Source of the DNA: Sphingomonadales bacterium
GTDB taxonomy: Bacteria > Pseudomonadota > Alphaproteobacteria > Sphingomonadales > Sphingomonadaceae
DNA: 7,219 nucleotides
Assembly: GCA_020200935.1 (NCBI GenBank)
Contig: JAIVHR010000184.1
Location: 1 to 7,219, forward strand
Direction of reading: 5' to 3'
Every line of letters begins with the position of its first letter. The stretch's first letter is position 1. Below, in pieces: positions 1-5,287 of the stretch. A program made the position numbers and the translations under genes. The notes beneath the pieces were generated by a model that ran no database searches, was not told the origin of the DNA, and was given only the letters and a program-made list of their open reading frames with translations.

Positions 1-439
1 GTTGGCGAAGGAAGCCCGCCGCTCGCTGCTGCTCGCCTATCTCGGCTTTCCCTTTTTCGACATCGCCACCTTGCCCTTCCTGCAGGGCGAAGGGCTCGAC
101 GAATTCGATCCGGTCAAGGTCGACAGGATCGCGCCAGAGGATGCGCGCTCGATCCGCGAAGGCGGCGCCGAGGCGACGCTCAAGGGCATCGAATTCAACA
201 GCTTCGGCGCCTTTTTCAGCCGCACCTATCGCGAGAACGATTATCTGTGGGGTCGGCTGCACGGCGCCGAGCGGCTGATCGACATCCTCGTCTCGACGCT
301 GCCCGACACCAAGAGCCTCGCCGCCGGCCGGGTGGCGGAGCTCAAGCGCGCCATCTTCCGCCGCATCCTTGCCGAGGAACGCGGCCGGCTGACCCATATC
401 GAATCGCTGATCGACGAGATCGATGCGCAGGTCGGGTGA
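1..439 (+). CDS. Patatin-like protein, C-terminal DUF3376 part (5' end outside window)
   Basis: Only the last 145 codons are in the window. The reading frame is open to base 2 and ends at TGA 437-439, so the start lies upstream. The visible part has an aromatic-rich segment near the window edge (LAYLGFPFFDIATLPF). It also has the motif FGAFFSRTYRENDYLWGRL (residues 68-86 of the visible part) followed by HGAERLIDIL. That motif is the hallmark I know from the DUF3376 region at the C-terminus of large bacterial patatin-related proteins, in which a Ser-Asp lipid acyl hydrolase domain lies N-terminal. The catalytic Ser and Asp would lie outside the window, so lipase activity cannot be confirmed. 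The end is a charged helical tail. The next gene begins 85 bp downstream on the same strand, with no clear terminator between them. Family assignment is fairly firm; substrate and role are unknown. Confidence 0.8.
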   Translation, partial: LAKEARRSLLLAYLGFPFFDIATLPFLQGEGLDEFDPVKVDRIAPEDARSIREGGAEATLKGIEFNSFGAFFSRTYRENDYLWGRLHGAERLIDILVSTLPDTKSLAAGRVAELKRAIFRRILAEERGRLTHIESLIDEIDAQVG

Positions 440-524
440 ACGGGGCTCACTTTCCGCGCCTGCCCCTCGACTGGCCAAGCAGCGAGCCGAGGGCTAAGAC
501 GGGCCAAACACACACGGGATCGCG

Positions 525-962
525 ATGGATTTTCTGAAGACAGTTTTCTGGGTGGTGGTTTCGGCATTGGTGGTCATCATGTCGATCAACAACTGGACGC
601 CGGTCACGCTCAATATGTGGAGCGGGCTGCAGGCCGACGTGAAACTTCCGGTGCTGCTGATCGTCATATTTCTGATCGGCTTTTTGCCGACGATGATCTA
701 TTATCGCACCAAACAATGGCGGCTGATGCGCCGCCTCGACACGATGGAGAGGGAAGTGTCGGATCTGCGCGGGATCAAACAGTTCCAGACGCCCGAACGG
801 CCGAGCGAATTGACCGCCGTTTCGCCGGCGCCCGCTCCGGGAACCGAGACCGATCCCGCGCCGGAGGTCACGGCCCCCCCGGGAGCCGAGACCGATCCCG
901 AACCGACGCCCGCGCGCGCGCCGGGAGCCGAGACCGATCCGAGGCCGGAGTCCCCTTCGTGA
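525..962 (+). CDS. LapA-domain (DUF1049) small inner-membrane protein with repetitive tail
   Basis: This 145-residue protein has two hydrophobic helices (about residues 4-22 and 41-60) with a short NWTPVTLN-type segment between them, the usual LapA/YciS layout. A charged, probably coiled segment follows (RTKQWRLMRRLDTMEREVSDLR, about 61-82, of which the basic start is typical). The tail from about residue 88 is rich in Pro, Glu, Thr and Ala and holds three 14-residue repeats beginning PG(T/A)ETDP. In E. coli, LapA works with the TPR protein LapB in the assembly and control of LPS synthesis and sits near pyrF. Here the gene directly precedes pyrF and no lapB is between them. The ATG at 525 has a weak Shine-Dalgarno GGGA at 516-519. 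The TGA stop overlaps the pyrF GTG by 4 bp, implying translational coupling. The domain call is firm, but a LapA-like role in LPS control is inference. Confidence 0.85.
   Translation: MDFLKTVFWVVVSALVVIMSINNWTPVTLNMWSGLQADVKLPVLLIVIFLIGFLPTMIYYRTKQWRLMRRLDTMEREVSDLRGIKQFQTPERPSELTAVSPAPAPGTETDPAPEVTAPPGAETDPEPTPARAPGAETDPRPESPS
837..962 (+). repeat. Three tandem 42-bp units encoding 14-residue repeats
   Basis: Units start at 837, 879 and 921, an exact 42-bp period. They encode PGTETDPAPEVTAP, PGAETDPEPTPARA and PGAETDPRPESPS plus stop. The first 18 or so bases of each unit are almost identical (CCGGGA(A/G)CCGAGACCGATC), and the second half diverges. The array forms the C-terminal tail of the LapA-domain protein. 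Its last unit contains both the pyrF Shine-Dalgarno and the pyrF start codon. Confidence 0.9.
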
Positions 963-1633
963 GAAGCCCGATCTTCGTCGCGCTCGACACGCCCGATCTC
1001 GAGAAGGCCAGGGAGATCGCCGGCGCCGTCAAAAACCATGTCGGCGGCATCAAGCTCGGGCTCGAATTCTTCGCCGCCAACGGCCAGCACGGGGTCAGGG
1101 AGATGGCCTCGCTCGGCATGCCGATTTTCCTCGATCTCAAGCTTCACGACATCCCCAACACCGTCGCCAAGGCGGTCCAGGCACTGCGGCCGATCGAACC
1201 GGCGGTGCTGACCGTCCATGCCGCCGGCGGCCGGGCGATGATGGAGGACGCCAAGGCGGCGGCGTCGATCGACACCAAGGTGGTTGCGGGCACCGTGCTG
1301 ACCAGCCTCGACGAGACCGATCTTCACGATACCGTCATCGGCGGCGATGCGCATGAGCAGGTGCTGCGGCTGAGCGAGCTCGCGCGCAGCGCCGGGCTCG
1401 ACGGCGTCGTCTGTTCGGGCCGCGAGGTCAAGGCGGCGAAGAAGGCCTGGCCCGACGGCTTTTTCGTCGTGCCCGGCGTGCGGCCGTCGAACGGCAAAAA
1501 AAGCGACCAGAAACGCATCGTCACGCCGGCCGACGCGCTCCATGACGGCGCCTCGATCATCGTCATCGGCCGGCCGATCACCCAAGCCGGCGAACCCGAC
1601 ACCGCCGCCCGGGCGATCGAAGCAACGCTCTGA
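959..1633 (+). CDS. pyrF: Orotidine 5'-phosphate decarboxylase
   Basis: PyrF converts orotidine 5'-monophosphate to UMP, the last step of de novo pyrimidine synthesis, in the cytoplasm. At 224 residues it has the usual length of bacterial TIM-barrel OMP decarboxylases. The catalytic set is complete: D10 in FVALD, K32 in IKLG, and D59-K61-D64 in LDLKLHDIPNT. These have the same mutual spacing as D22, K44, D71, K73 and D76 of the E. coli enzyme. The phosphate-binding end is present as VPGVRP (171-176), SDQKRI (182-187) and VIGRPIT (202-208). The start is GTG 959-961, which overlaps the upstream TGA as GTGA. A GGAG at 947-950 sits 8 nt upstream, and the protein begins just before the first strand (RSPIFVALD), so longer in-frame extensions are unlikely. 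It is co-transcribed with the LapA-domain gene and with trpF. Confidence 0.97.
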   Translation: MRSPIFVALDTPDLEKAREIAGAVKNHVGGIKLGLEFFAANGQHGVREMASLGMPIFLDLKLHDIPNTVAKAVQALRPIEPAVLTVHAAGGRAMMEDAKAAASIDTKVVAGTVLTSLDETDLHDTVIGGDAHEQVLRLSELARSAGLDGVVCSGREVKAAKKAWPDGFFVVPGVRPSNGKKSDQKRIVTPADALHDGASIIVIGRPITQAGEPDTAARAIEATL

Positions 1634-1636
1634 TCC

Positions 1637-2281
1637 TTGGCCGAAAGCGCGATCAAGATTTGCGGGATCAGCTCGCCTGTCGCCCTCGCCGCCGCCGCCG
1701 AGGCCGGGGCGACGCATATCGGCATCGTCTTTTCCGAAGATAGCCCGCGCTTCGTCCGCCCGCGCGATGCGCGCGCCTTGGTCAAGGATGCGCCGCCGGG
1801 CGTGACGCGGGTCGGCGTGTTCGTCAATGCCGAGGAATCTTTGCTCGAGCGGGCGATCCCCGGCGCGCGGCTGCAGATCCTGCAATTTCACGGCGACGAG
1901 ACGGTCGAGGAACTGAAGAAGATCAAGGCCCGGCACAAACTCACCATCTGGAAGGCGATTGCCGTCAGCACCGCCAGCGACCTCGAAAAGGCCAAACGCT
2001 TCAAGGGCGTCGCCGACGGCATCTTGTTCGATGCGCGCACACCCAAGGCCTCGCGGCTGCCCGGCGGGACGGTCAAGACGCTCGACTGGAAATTGCTCGA
2101 AAAATACACGCACCGCCAGCCCTGGGGGCTTTCGGGCGGGCTGACGGCGGACAATGTCACCCGCGCGCTGGAGATGACCGGCGCGCCGCTGGTAGACGTT
2201 TCCTCGGGCGTCGAAAGCGCGCCGGGGATCAAGGATGCGACCAGGATCAAGGCCTTCGTCGAGGCGGTGCGGGCAGCCTAG
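1637..2281 (+). CDS. trpF: Phosphoribosylanthranilate isomerase
   Basis: TrpF catalyses the Amadori rearrangement of N-(5-phosphoribosyl)anthranilate to CdRP, the third step from chorismate to tryptophan. The protein is 214 residues, normal for a monofunctional TrpF. It shows KICGI (7-11) with the general-base cysteine C9, LQFHGDE (82-88), LFDA (130-133) with the general-acid aspartate D132, GLSGGL (164-169), and DVSSGVESAPGIKD (187-200) for phosphate binding. The TTG at 1637 is the only possible start: the pyrF TGA at 1631-1633 is in the same frame and just one codon (TCC) lies between. I see no good Shine-Dalgarno, so translation probably depends on coupling to pyrF. In many alphaproteobacteria trpB and trpA follow directly; here they do not. 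Confidence 0.97.
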   Translation: MAESAIKICGISSPVALAAAAEAGATHIGIVFSEDSPRFVRPRDARALVKDAPPGVTRVGVFVNAEESLLERAIPGARLQILQFHGDETVEELKKIKARHKLTIWKAIAVSTASDLEKAKRFKGVADGILFDARTPKASRLPGGTVKTLDWKLLEKYTHRQPWGLSGGLTADNVTRALEMTGAPLVDVSSGVESAPGIKDATRIKAFVEAVRAA

Positions 2282-2293
2282 CTGCAAATTTGT

Positions 2294-2376
2294 CACACAA
2301 AGCCACGAAGGCACAAAGGGGGCATGCAGGGCGAGTCCCGATCCAATCCTTTTTCGTGACTTTGTGGCTTTGTGCG
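2294..2376. repeat. Imperfect palindromic intergenic repeat (REP-like)
   Basis: The left arm from 2294 contains CACAAAGCCAC (2296-2306), and the right arm contains its exact reverse complement GTGGCTTTGTG (2364-2374). The match continues inward with a few mismatches (left GAAGGCACAAAGG against the reverse complement of CTTTTTCGTGACTTT), giving arms of roughly 25 bases around a spacer of about 30 bases. The A-rich CACAAAGCCACGAAGGC type differs in composition from the flanking genes. I have seen similar sequence scattered between genes in sphingomonads. It lies in the trpF-accD gap and has no T-run, so I call it a dispersed palindromic repeat rather than a terminator, though it could affect the mRNA end of the upstream operon. 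Confidence 0.75.
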
Positions 2377-2416
2377 ATCTCTTGGTCCGCCGCGCGACAG
2401 CCATACGGCGTCCGCA

Positions 2417-2445
2417 TTCGCATCCCGCCCTGGCGCCGCTATAAG
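2417..2445 (+). promoter_or_regulatory. Candidate sigma-70-type promoter for accD
   Basis: A TTCGCA at 2417-2422 and a TATAAG at 2440-2445 are separated by 17 bp (4/6 and 5/6 matches to consensus by eye). Transcription would begin near 2452, leaving a leader of only about 15 nt before the accD ATG at 2468. The -10 sits inside the perfect palindrome GCCGCTATAAGCGGC (2435-2449). This would let accD be transcribed separately from pyrF-trpF. It is a visual match only. Confidence 0.4.
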
Positions 2446-2467
2446 CGGCCTGAACAAGGAGTCGCCG

Positions 2468-3322
2468 ATGAACTGGTTCAACAAGGTCCGCAATCGCATC
2501 CCCTTCATCTCGAAGCGGACGAGCGAGGATACGCTCTGGCACAAATGCCGCGATTGCGGCGAGATGATCTACACCAAGGAATATGAGGGGAATCTCTCGG
2601 TCTGCCCCGAATGCGGCCATCACGGGCGGATCGGGCCCAAGGAGCGCTTCCGCCAGCTGTTCGACGAGGGCAGCTGGTCGCTGCTGCCGGTGCCGGCGGT
2701 GCACGAAGACCCGCTCAAATTCCGCGACCAGAAACGCTATGTCGACCGGCTCAAACAGGCGCGCAGCGCGACCGGCGAGAGCGACGCGCTGGTCAATGCG
2801 CGCGGGCGGATCGACGGGCGCGAGGCGATCATCGGCGTCCAGAATTTCGCCTTCATGGGCGGTTCGATGGGGCTCGCGGTGGGCGAGGCCTTCGTGCTCG
2901 GCGCGCGCGCGGCGATCGCCAACCGCACGCCCTATATCGTCTTCACCGCATCGGGCGGCGCGCGGATGCAGGAAGGCACCTTGTCGCTGATGCAGCTGCC
3001 CAAGATGACCGTCGCGGTGCAGGAGCTCAAGGAAGCCGGCCTGCCCTATATCGTCGTCCTGACCGATCCGACATCGGGCGGCGCGATGGCCAGCTATGCG
3101 ATGCTCGGCGACATCCAGATCGCCGAGCCCAAGGCGCTGCTCGCCTTCACCGGCCGGCGGGTGATCGAGGACACGATCCGCGAGAAGCTGCCCGACGATT
3201 TCCAGACCGCCGAATATCTGCTCGATCACGGCGCGCTCGACATGATCGTCGAGCGCAGCGCGCTCAAAGCCACGCTGGCGCGGCTGATAGGCTATCTGGC
3301 GCCGCGGAAGGAGGCGGCGTAG
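2468..3322 (+). CDS. accD: Acetyl-CoA carboxylase carboxyltransferase subunit beta
   Basis: AccD pairs with AccA to transfer carboxyl from carboxybiotin on AccB to acetyl-CoA, giving malonyl-CoA for fatty acid synthesis. The 284-residue protein matches the family length. The N-terminal zinc ribbon is complete: C27-x2-C30 and C46-x2-C49 (CRDC, CPEC). The crotonase-fold carboxyltransferase domain follows with [14 protein letters not shown] (129-142) and the two oxyanion-hole loops SGGARMQEG (162-170) and PTSGGAMAS (201-209). It closes with [13 protein letters not shown] (224-236) and [15 protein letters not shown] (241-255). The ATG at 2468 has AAGGAG at 2456-2461 with 6-nt spacing; a longer open frame upstream runs through the palindromic repeat and is not needed. 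The trpF neighbour and the folC gene downstream fit alphaproteobacterial order, apart from the missing trpBA. Confidence 0.97.
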   Translation: MNWFNKVRNRIPFISKRTSEDTLWHKCRDCGEMIYTKEYEGNLSVCPECGHHGRIGPKERFRQLFDEGSWSLLPVPAVHEDPLKFRDQKRYVDRLKQARSATGESDALVNARGRIDGREAIIGVQNFAFMGGSMGLAVGEAFVLGARAAIANRTPYIVFTASGGARMQEGTLSLMQLPKMTVAVQELKEAGLPYIVVLTDPTSGGAMASYAMLGDIQIAEPKALLAFTGRRVIEDTIREKLPDDFQTAEYLLDHGALDMIVERSALKATLARLIGYLAPRKEAA

Positions 3323-3330
3323 TTAAGCAG

Positions 3331-3487
3331 CCCTCTCCCCTTCAGGGGAGAGGGAAGAGCCGCGCAGCGGCTAACGGAGAGGGGCAGTTGCACCCACCTC
3401 GCCTGTAATTCGATGAGAAAAGTGACGCCCCCTCTCCCTCCCACCGCTTCGCGGCGGACCCCTCCCTCTCCCCTGAAGGGGAGAGAG
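3331..3487. repeat. Paired inverted palindromic elements (REP/BIME-like) between accD and folC
   Basis: Two mirror-image blocks fill the gap. The left block (3331-3384) starts with a perfect hairpin, CCCTCTCCCC-TTCA-GGGGAGAGGG (3331-3354), then a second hairpin AGCCGC-GCA-GCGGCT (3358-3372), then GGAGAGGGG (3376-3384). The right block (3429-3487) is its reverse complement: CCCCTCTCC (3429-3437), a small hairpin CCGC-TTC-GCGG (3444-3454) and CTCTCCCC-TGAA-GGGGAGAG (3466-3485). Bases 3333-3354 and 3464-3485 are perfect reverse complements over 22 bases. The 44-base centre (3385-3428) is unique. The layout is that of two REP units in opposite orientation, as in BIMEs. No transposase gene is in the window, and there is no T-tract to make it a classic terminator. 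Confidence 0.85.
3478..3485 (+). promoter_or_regulatory. folC ribosome binding site lying in a repeat hairpin
   Basis: GGGGAGAG at 3478-3485 is the only purine-rich Shine-Dalgarno candidate before the GTG start at 3493 (core GGAG 3480-3483, 9-nt spacing). It is also the 3' arm of the hairpin formed with CTCTCCCC at 3466-3473, so the repeat appears to supply, and may mask, the ribosome binding site. Confidence 0.55.
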
Positions 3488-3492
3488 TTCTA

Positions 3493-4815
3493 GTGCCCGA
3501 CCACGCCGTTTCCGACGATCCGGCGGTGCAGCGCCAGCTCGACAGGCTGGCGAGCCTTTCGCCCGGGCGCGACACGCTGGGACTCGAGCGCATAGCCGCG
3601 CTGCTCGATCGGCTCGGCAACCCCGAACGCAACCTGCCGCCGGTGTTCCATGTCGCCGGGACCAACGGCAAGGGATCGGTCTGCGCCTTCCTGCGCGCGG
3701 CGATCGAGGCGGCGGGGCTGACCTGCCACGTCTATACGAGCCCGCATCTGGTGCGCTTCAACGAGCGGATCCGGCTCGCCGGGCGGCTGATCGAGGATGC
3801 GACACTGGCGCAGCTGCTCGGCGAGGTGCTCGACGCGGCCGACGGATTGCGCCCGAGCTTCTTCGAGGCGACGACGGCGGCCGCGCTGCTCGGTTTCGCG
3901 CGGCTTCCGGCCGATGCCTGCATCCTCGAAGTGGGCCTCGGCGGGCGGCTCGATGCAACCAATGTCGTGCCCGACCCGCTGGTCTGCGGCATCGCCGCGC
4001 TCGGCATCGACCATGAAGCCTTCCTGCTCGCCGAGGAGGACGGGGTCGCGTTGCAGGGCCTCGAACGCATCGGCTTCGAAAAGGCCGGGATCGCGAAGCG
4101 CGGGGCGCCGCTGGTGACGCAGAATTATGCTCGGCCGGTGCGCGACGCGATCGCCGCGACGGCGATCAAGGCCGGAGCGCCGCTGATCGCGCGCGGCGAG
4201 CTCTGGCATGCGGCGATCTATCGCGGCGAGCTTCATTATCGCGACGAGGCCGGACGGCTGACTCTCCCCCTGCCCCGCCTGCCCGGCGCCCACCAGGCCG
4301 ACAATGCGGCGCTCGCCATCGCCATGCTGCGCCATCAGGACAGGCTGGCGGTCGCCGAGGCGGCGCTCGCCGCGGCAAGCGGCTGGGCCGACTGGCCGGC
4401 GCGGCTGCAGCGGCTCGAGCCCGGTCCGCTGGCCGCTCGGGTGCCCGAGACTACGATATGGCTCGATGGCGGGCATAACGCGGCAGCCGGCGCTGCGCTC
4501 GGCGATTTCTTCGTCGCGCGCGGCGAGCCGATCCATCTCGTCATCGGCATGCTCGCCAACAAGGATCCGAAGGCGCTGGTCGAGCCGCTCGCACCCGTGC
4601 TCGGCGGCATTTCGGTGGTGCCCGTGCCCGGCCACGAACATCGCACGATCGGCGATTTCGCGCCTCTCGCCGCGGAGCGGGACATCGCCTGCGAGACCCG
4701 GGAATCGGTGGGTGCGGCGATCGAGGCGGCGGCGGGGGCCGGCACTATCCTTATCGCCGGCTCGCTCTATCTCGCCGGACAGGCGTTGCGCGACAACGAA
4801 CAGATTCCTGAGTGA
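3493..4815 (+). CDS. folC: Bifunctional folylpolyglutamate synthase / dihydrofolate synthase
   Basis: FolC adds glutamate to dihydropteroate and extends the polyglutamate tail of folates, an ATP-dependent Mur-ligase-like reaction in the cytoplasm. The 440-residue protein has the P-loop HVAGTNGKGS (53-62), the folate-side motif YTSPHLVRFNERI (81-93), FFEATTAAA (123-131), LEVGLGGRLDATN (145-157), GIDHEAFL (171-178) and FEKAGI (195-200), whose lysine K197 is probably the carbamylated one. GAHQADNAALA (265-275) begins the linker to the C-terminal domain, which has WPARLQ (301-306) and LDGGHN (324-329). About eight residues more than usual lie between the DH and EKAGI motifs. The start is GTG 3493, with its Shine-Dalgarno inside the upstream repeat. 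The ATG-less N-terminus starts at the usual distance before the P-loop. accD-folC adjacency is common in proteobacteria. Confidence 0.96.
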   Translation: MPDHAVSDDPAVQRQLDRLASLSPGRDTLGLERIAALLDRLGNPERNLPPVFHVAGTNGKGSVCAFLRAAIEAAGLTCHVYTSPHLVRFNERIRLAGRLIEDATLAQLLGEVLDAADGLRPSFFEATTAAALLGFARLPADACILEVGLGGRLDATNVVPDPLVCGIAALGIDHEAFLLAEEDGVALQGLERIGFEKAGIAKRGAPLVTQNYARPVRDAIAATAIKAGAPLIARGELWHAAIYRGELHYRDEAGRLTLPLPRLPGAHQADNAALAIAMLRHQDRLAVAEAALAAASGWADWPARLQRLEPGPLAARVPETTIWLDGGHNAAAGAALGDFFVARGEPIHLVIGMLANKDPKALVEPLAPVLGGISVVPVPGHEHRTIGDFAPLAAERDIACETRESVGAAIEAAAGAGTILIAGSLYLAGQALRDNEQIPE

Positions 4816-4820
4816 CACCT

Positions 4821-4839
4821 ATTGCGATTTGTTCTCAAT
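4821..4839 (+). promoter_or_regulatory. Candidate Fur box
   Basis: The 19-base site attgcgatttgttctcaat has 7-base arms that are reverse complements at six of seven positions (ATTGCGA / TCTCAAT) around five central bases. It resembles the ATTGCGAATGATTCTCAAT-type Fur sites I associate with alphaproteobacterial iron genes, but its centre departs from that type. It overlaps the -35 of the promoter predicted for the DUF6628-like gene, the right place for repression. It lies 5 bp after the folC stop. Confidence 0.5.
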
Positions 4840-4850
4840 AGCATTTATAT
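4822..4850 (+). promoter_or_regulatory. Candidate promoter of the DUF6628-like gene
   Basis: TTGCGA at 4822-4827 and TTATAT at 4845-4850 are 17 bp apart. The -35 is a fair match (4/6) and the -10 a weak one, but this is an unusually AT-rich patch in a GC-rich window. It falls in the only gap between folC and the next gene. Transcription would start near 4857, about 20 nt before the start codon. Confidence 0.4.
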
Positions 4851-4866
4851 GGCGGCCCACGATGAG

Positions 4867-4872
4867 AGAGGA
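4867..4872 (+). promoter_or_regulatory. Ribosome binding site that decides the start of the DUF6628-like gene
   Basis: AGAGGA at 4867-4872 lies 4 nt before the ATG at 4877. The other in-frame ATG at 4862 would place this sequence inside the coding region and has only GC-rich sequence upstream, so 4877 is preferred. Confidence 0.65.
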
Positions 4873-4876
4873 CGCC

Positions 4877-5287
4877 ATGCCGCCGACCGCCGCCGCCCTG
4901 CTGCCCCACTGTCTCCCCGGCAACGCCGATGCGCGGATCCTGCTATTCGCGATGCGCCGGATGGCGATCTGCGGCTTGCGCGACGCCCACGCCGCGCAGG
5001 CCTTCTTCCTCCATTTCGGCCTCGGCTATCGGCGGCCGCTGGTGCTGCTGCGCGCATTGCTCGTCGAGATGGCGCATGAAGCGCGCGGCAGCATCACCAT
5101 CGCGCCCTGCTGCGCGCCGCGCATGAGCGCCGACGAACGGGCGATCCTCGGTCTGCTCGCCAGCCCCGAGACCGGCCGCGCCGCGCTCGCCAGCACGCTC
5201 GGCCGCGCCGACGCGATCCGCACCCTCGATCTCGGCCGCGCGCTGACCGACGCGCTGGCCTCGGCGGGGCGGCCGGTGCGGCTCTAG
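4877..5287 (+). CDS. DUF6628-like protein of unknown function
   Basis: The product is 136 residues from the ATG at 4877, chosen for its ribosome binding site; ATG 4862 would add five residues. From memory the sequence fits DUF6628, a short family of sphingomonads. Recognisable parts are LPHCLPGNADARILLF (9-24), RRM (27-29), DAHAA (36-40), FGLGYRRPLVLLRALLVEM (47-65) and ITIAPCCAPRM (73-83), with a variable C-terminus. There is no signal peptide or convincing transmembrane helix, so it is probably cytoplasmic. The paired cysteines C78-C79 and the HC at 11-12 could bind a metal or be redox active, but that is speculation. A Fur-box-like site and promoter just upstream suggest iron-dependent expression. 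It ends in a CTAG shared with the stop of the convergent TPR gene. No function can be assigned. Confidence 0.82.
   Translation: MPPTAAALLPHCLPGNADARILLFAMRRMAICGLRDAHAAQAFFLHFGLGYRRPLVLLRALLVEMAHEARGSITIAPCCAPRMSADERAILGLLASPETGRAALASTLGRADAIRTLDLGRALTDALASAGRPVRL

Noticed and set aside
440..524. Promoter or terminator between the patatin-like and LapA-domain genes
   Set aside because: I found no hairpin with a T-run and no convincing -35/-10 pair. Only a weak GGGA ribosome site is visible.
617..958. Upstream in-frame extension of pyrF
   Set aside because: It overlaps the LapA-domain gene in another frame and gives Arg/Asp-rich nonsense sequence. The GTG at 959 with GGAG upstream gives a standard PyrF N-terminus.
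1686..1706. GCC-rich short repeat in trpF
   Set aside because: It encodes the Ala-rich helix after KICGI and is ordinary codon bias, not a repeat element.
2372..2467. Longer N-terminus for accD starting within the palindromic repeat
   Set aside because: AccD proteins begin close to the zinc ribbon, and AAGGAG precedes the ATG at 2468; the extension is repeat and promoter sequence.
701..3229. Very long open frame on the minus strand opposite pyrF, trpF and accD
   Set aside because: It is antisense to three well-recognised genes and runs through intergenic repeats. Its Arg/Asp/Gly/His-rich composition is typical of the reverse strand of GC-rich coding DNA, and no family motif is visible.
3331..3354. 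Rho-independent terminator of accD
   Set aside because: The hairpin is strong but is followed by AAGAGCCG, not a T-run, and the same structure recurs inverted before folC. A repeat element explains it better, though it might still slow transcription.
3490..4818. Open minus-strand frame covering all of folC
   Set aside because: It mirrors folC almost exactly. The FolC strand carries every catalytic motif and the minus frame carries none; it is a codon-bias artefact.
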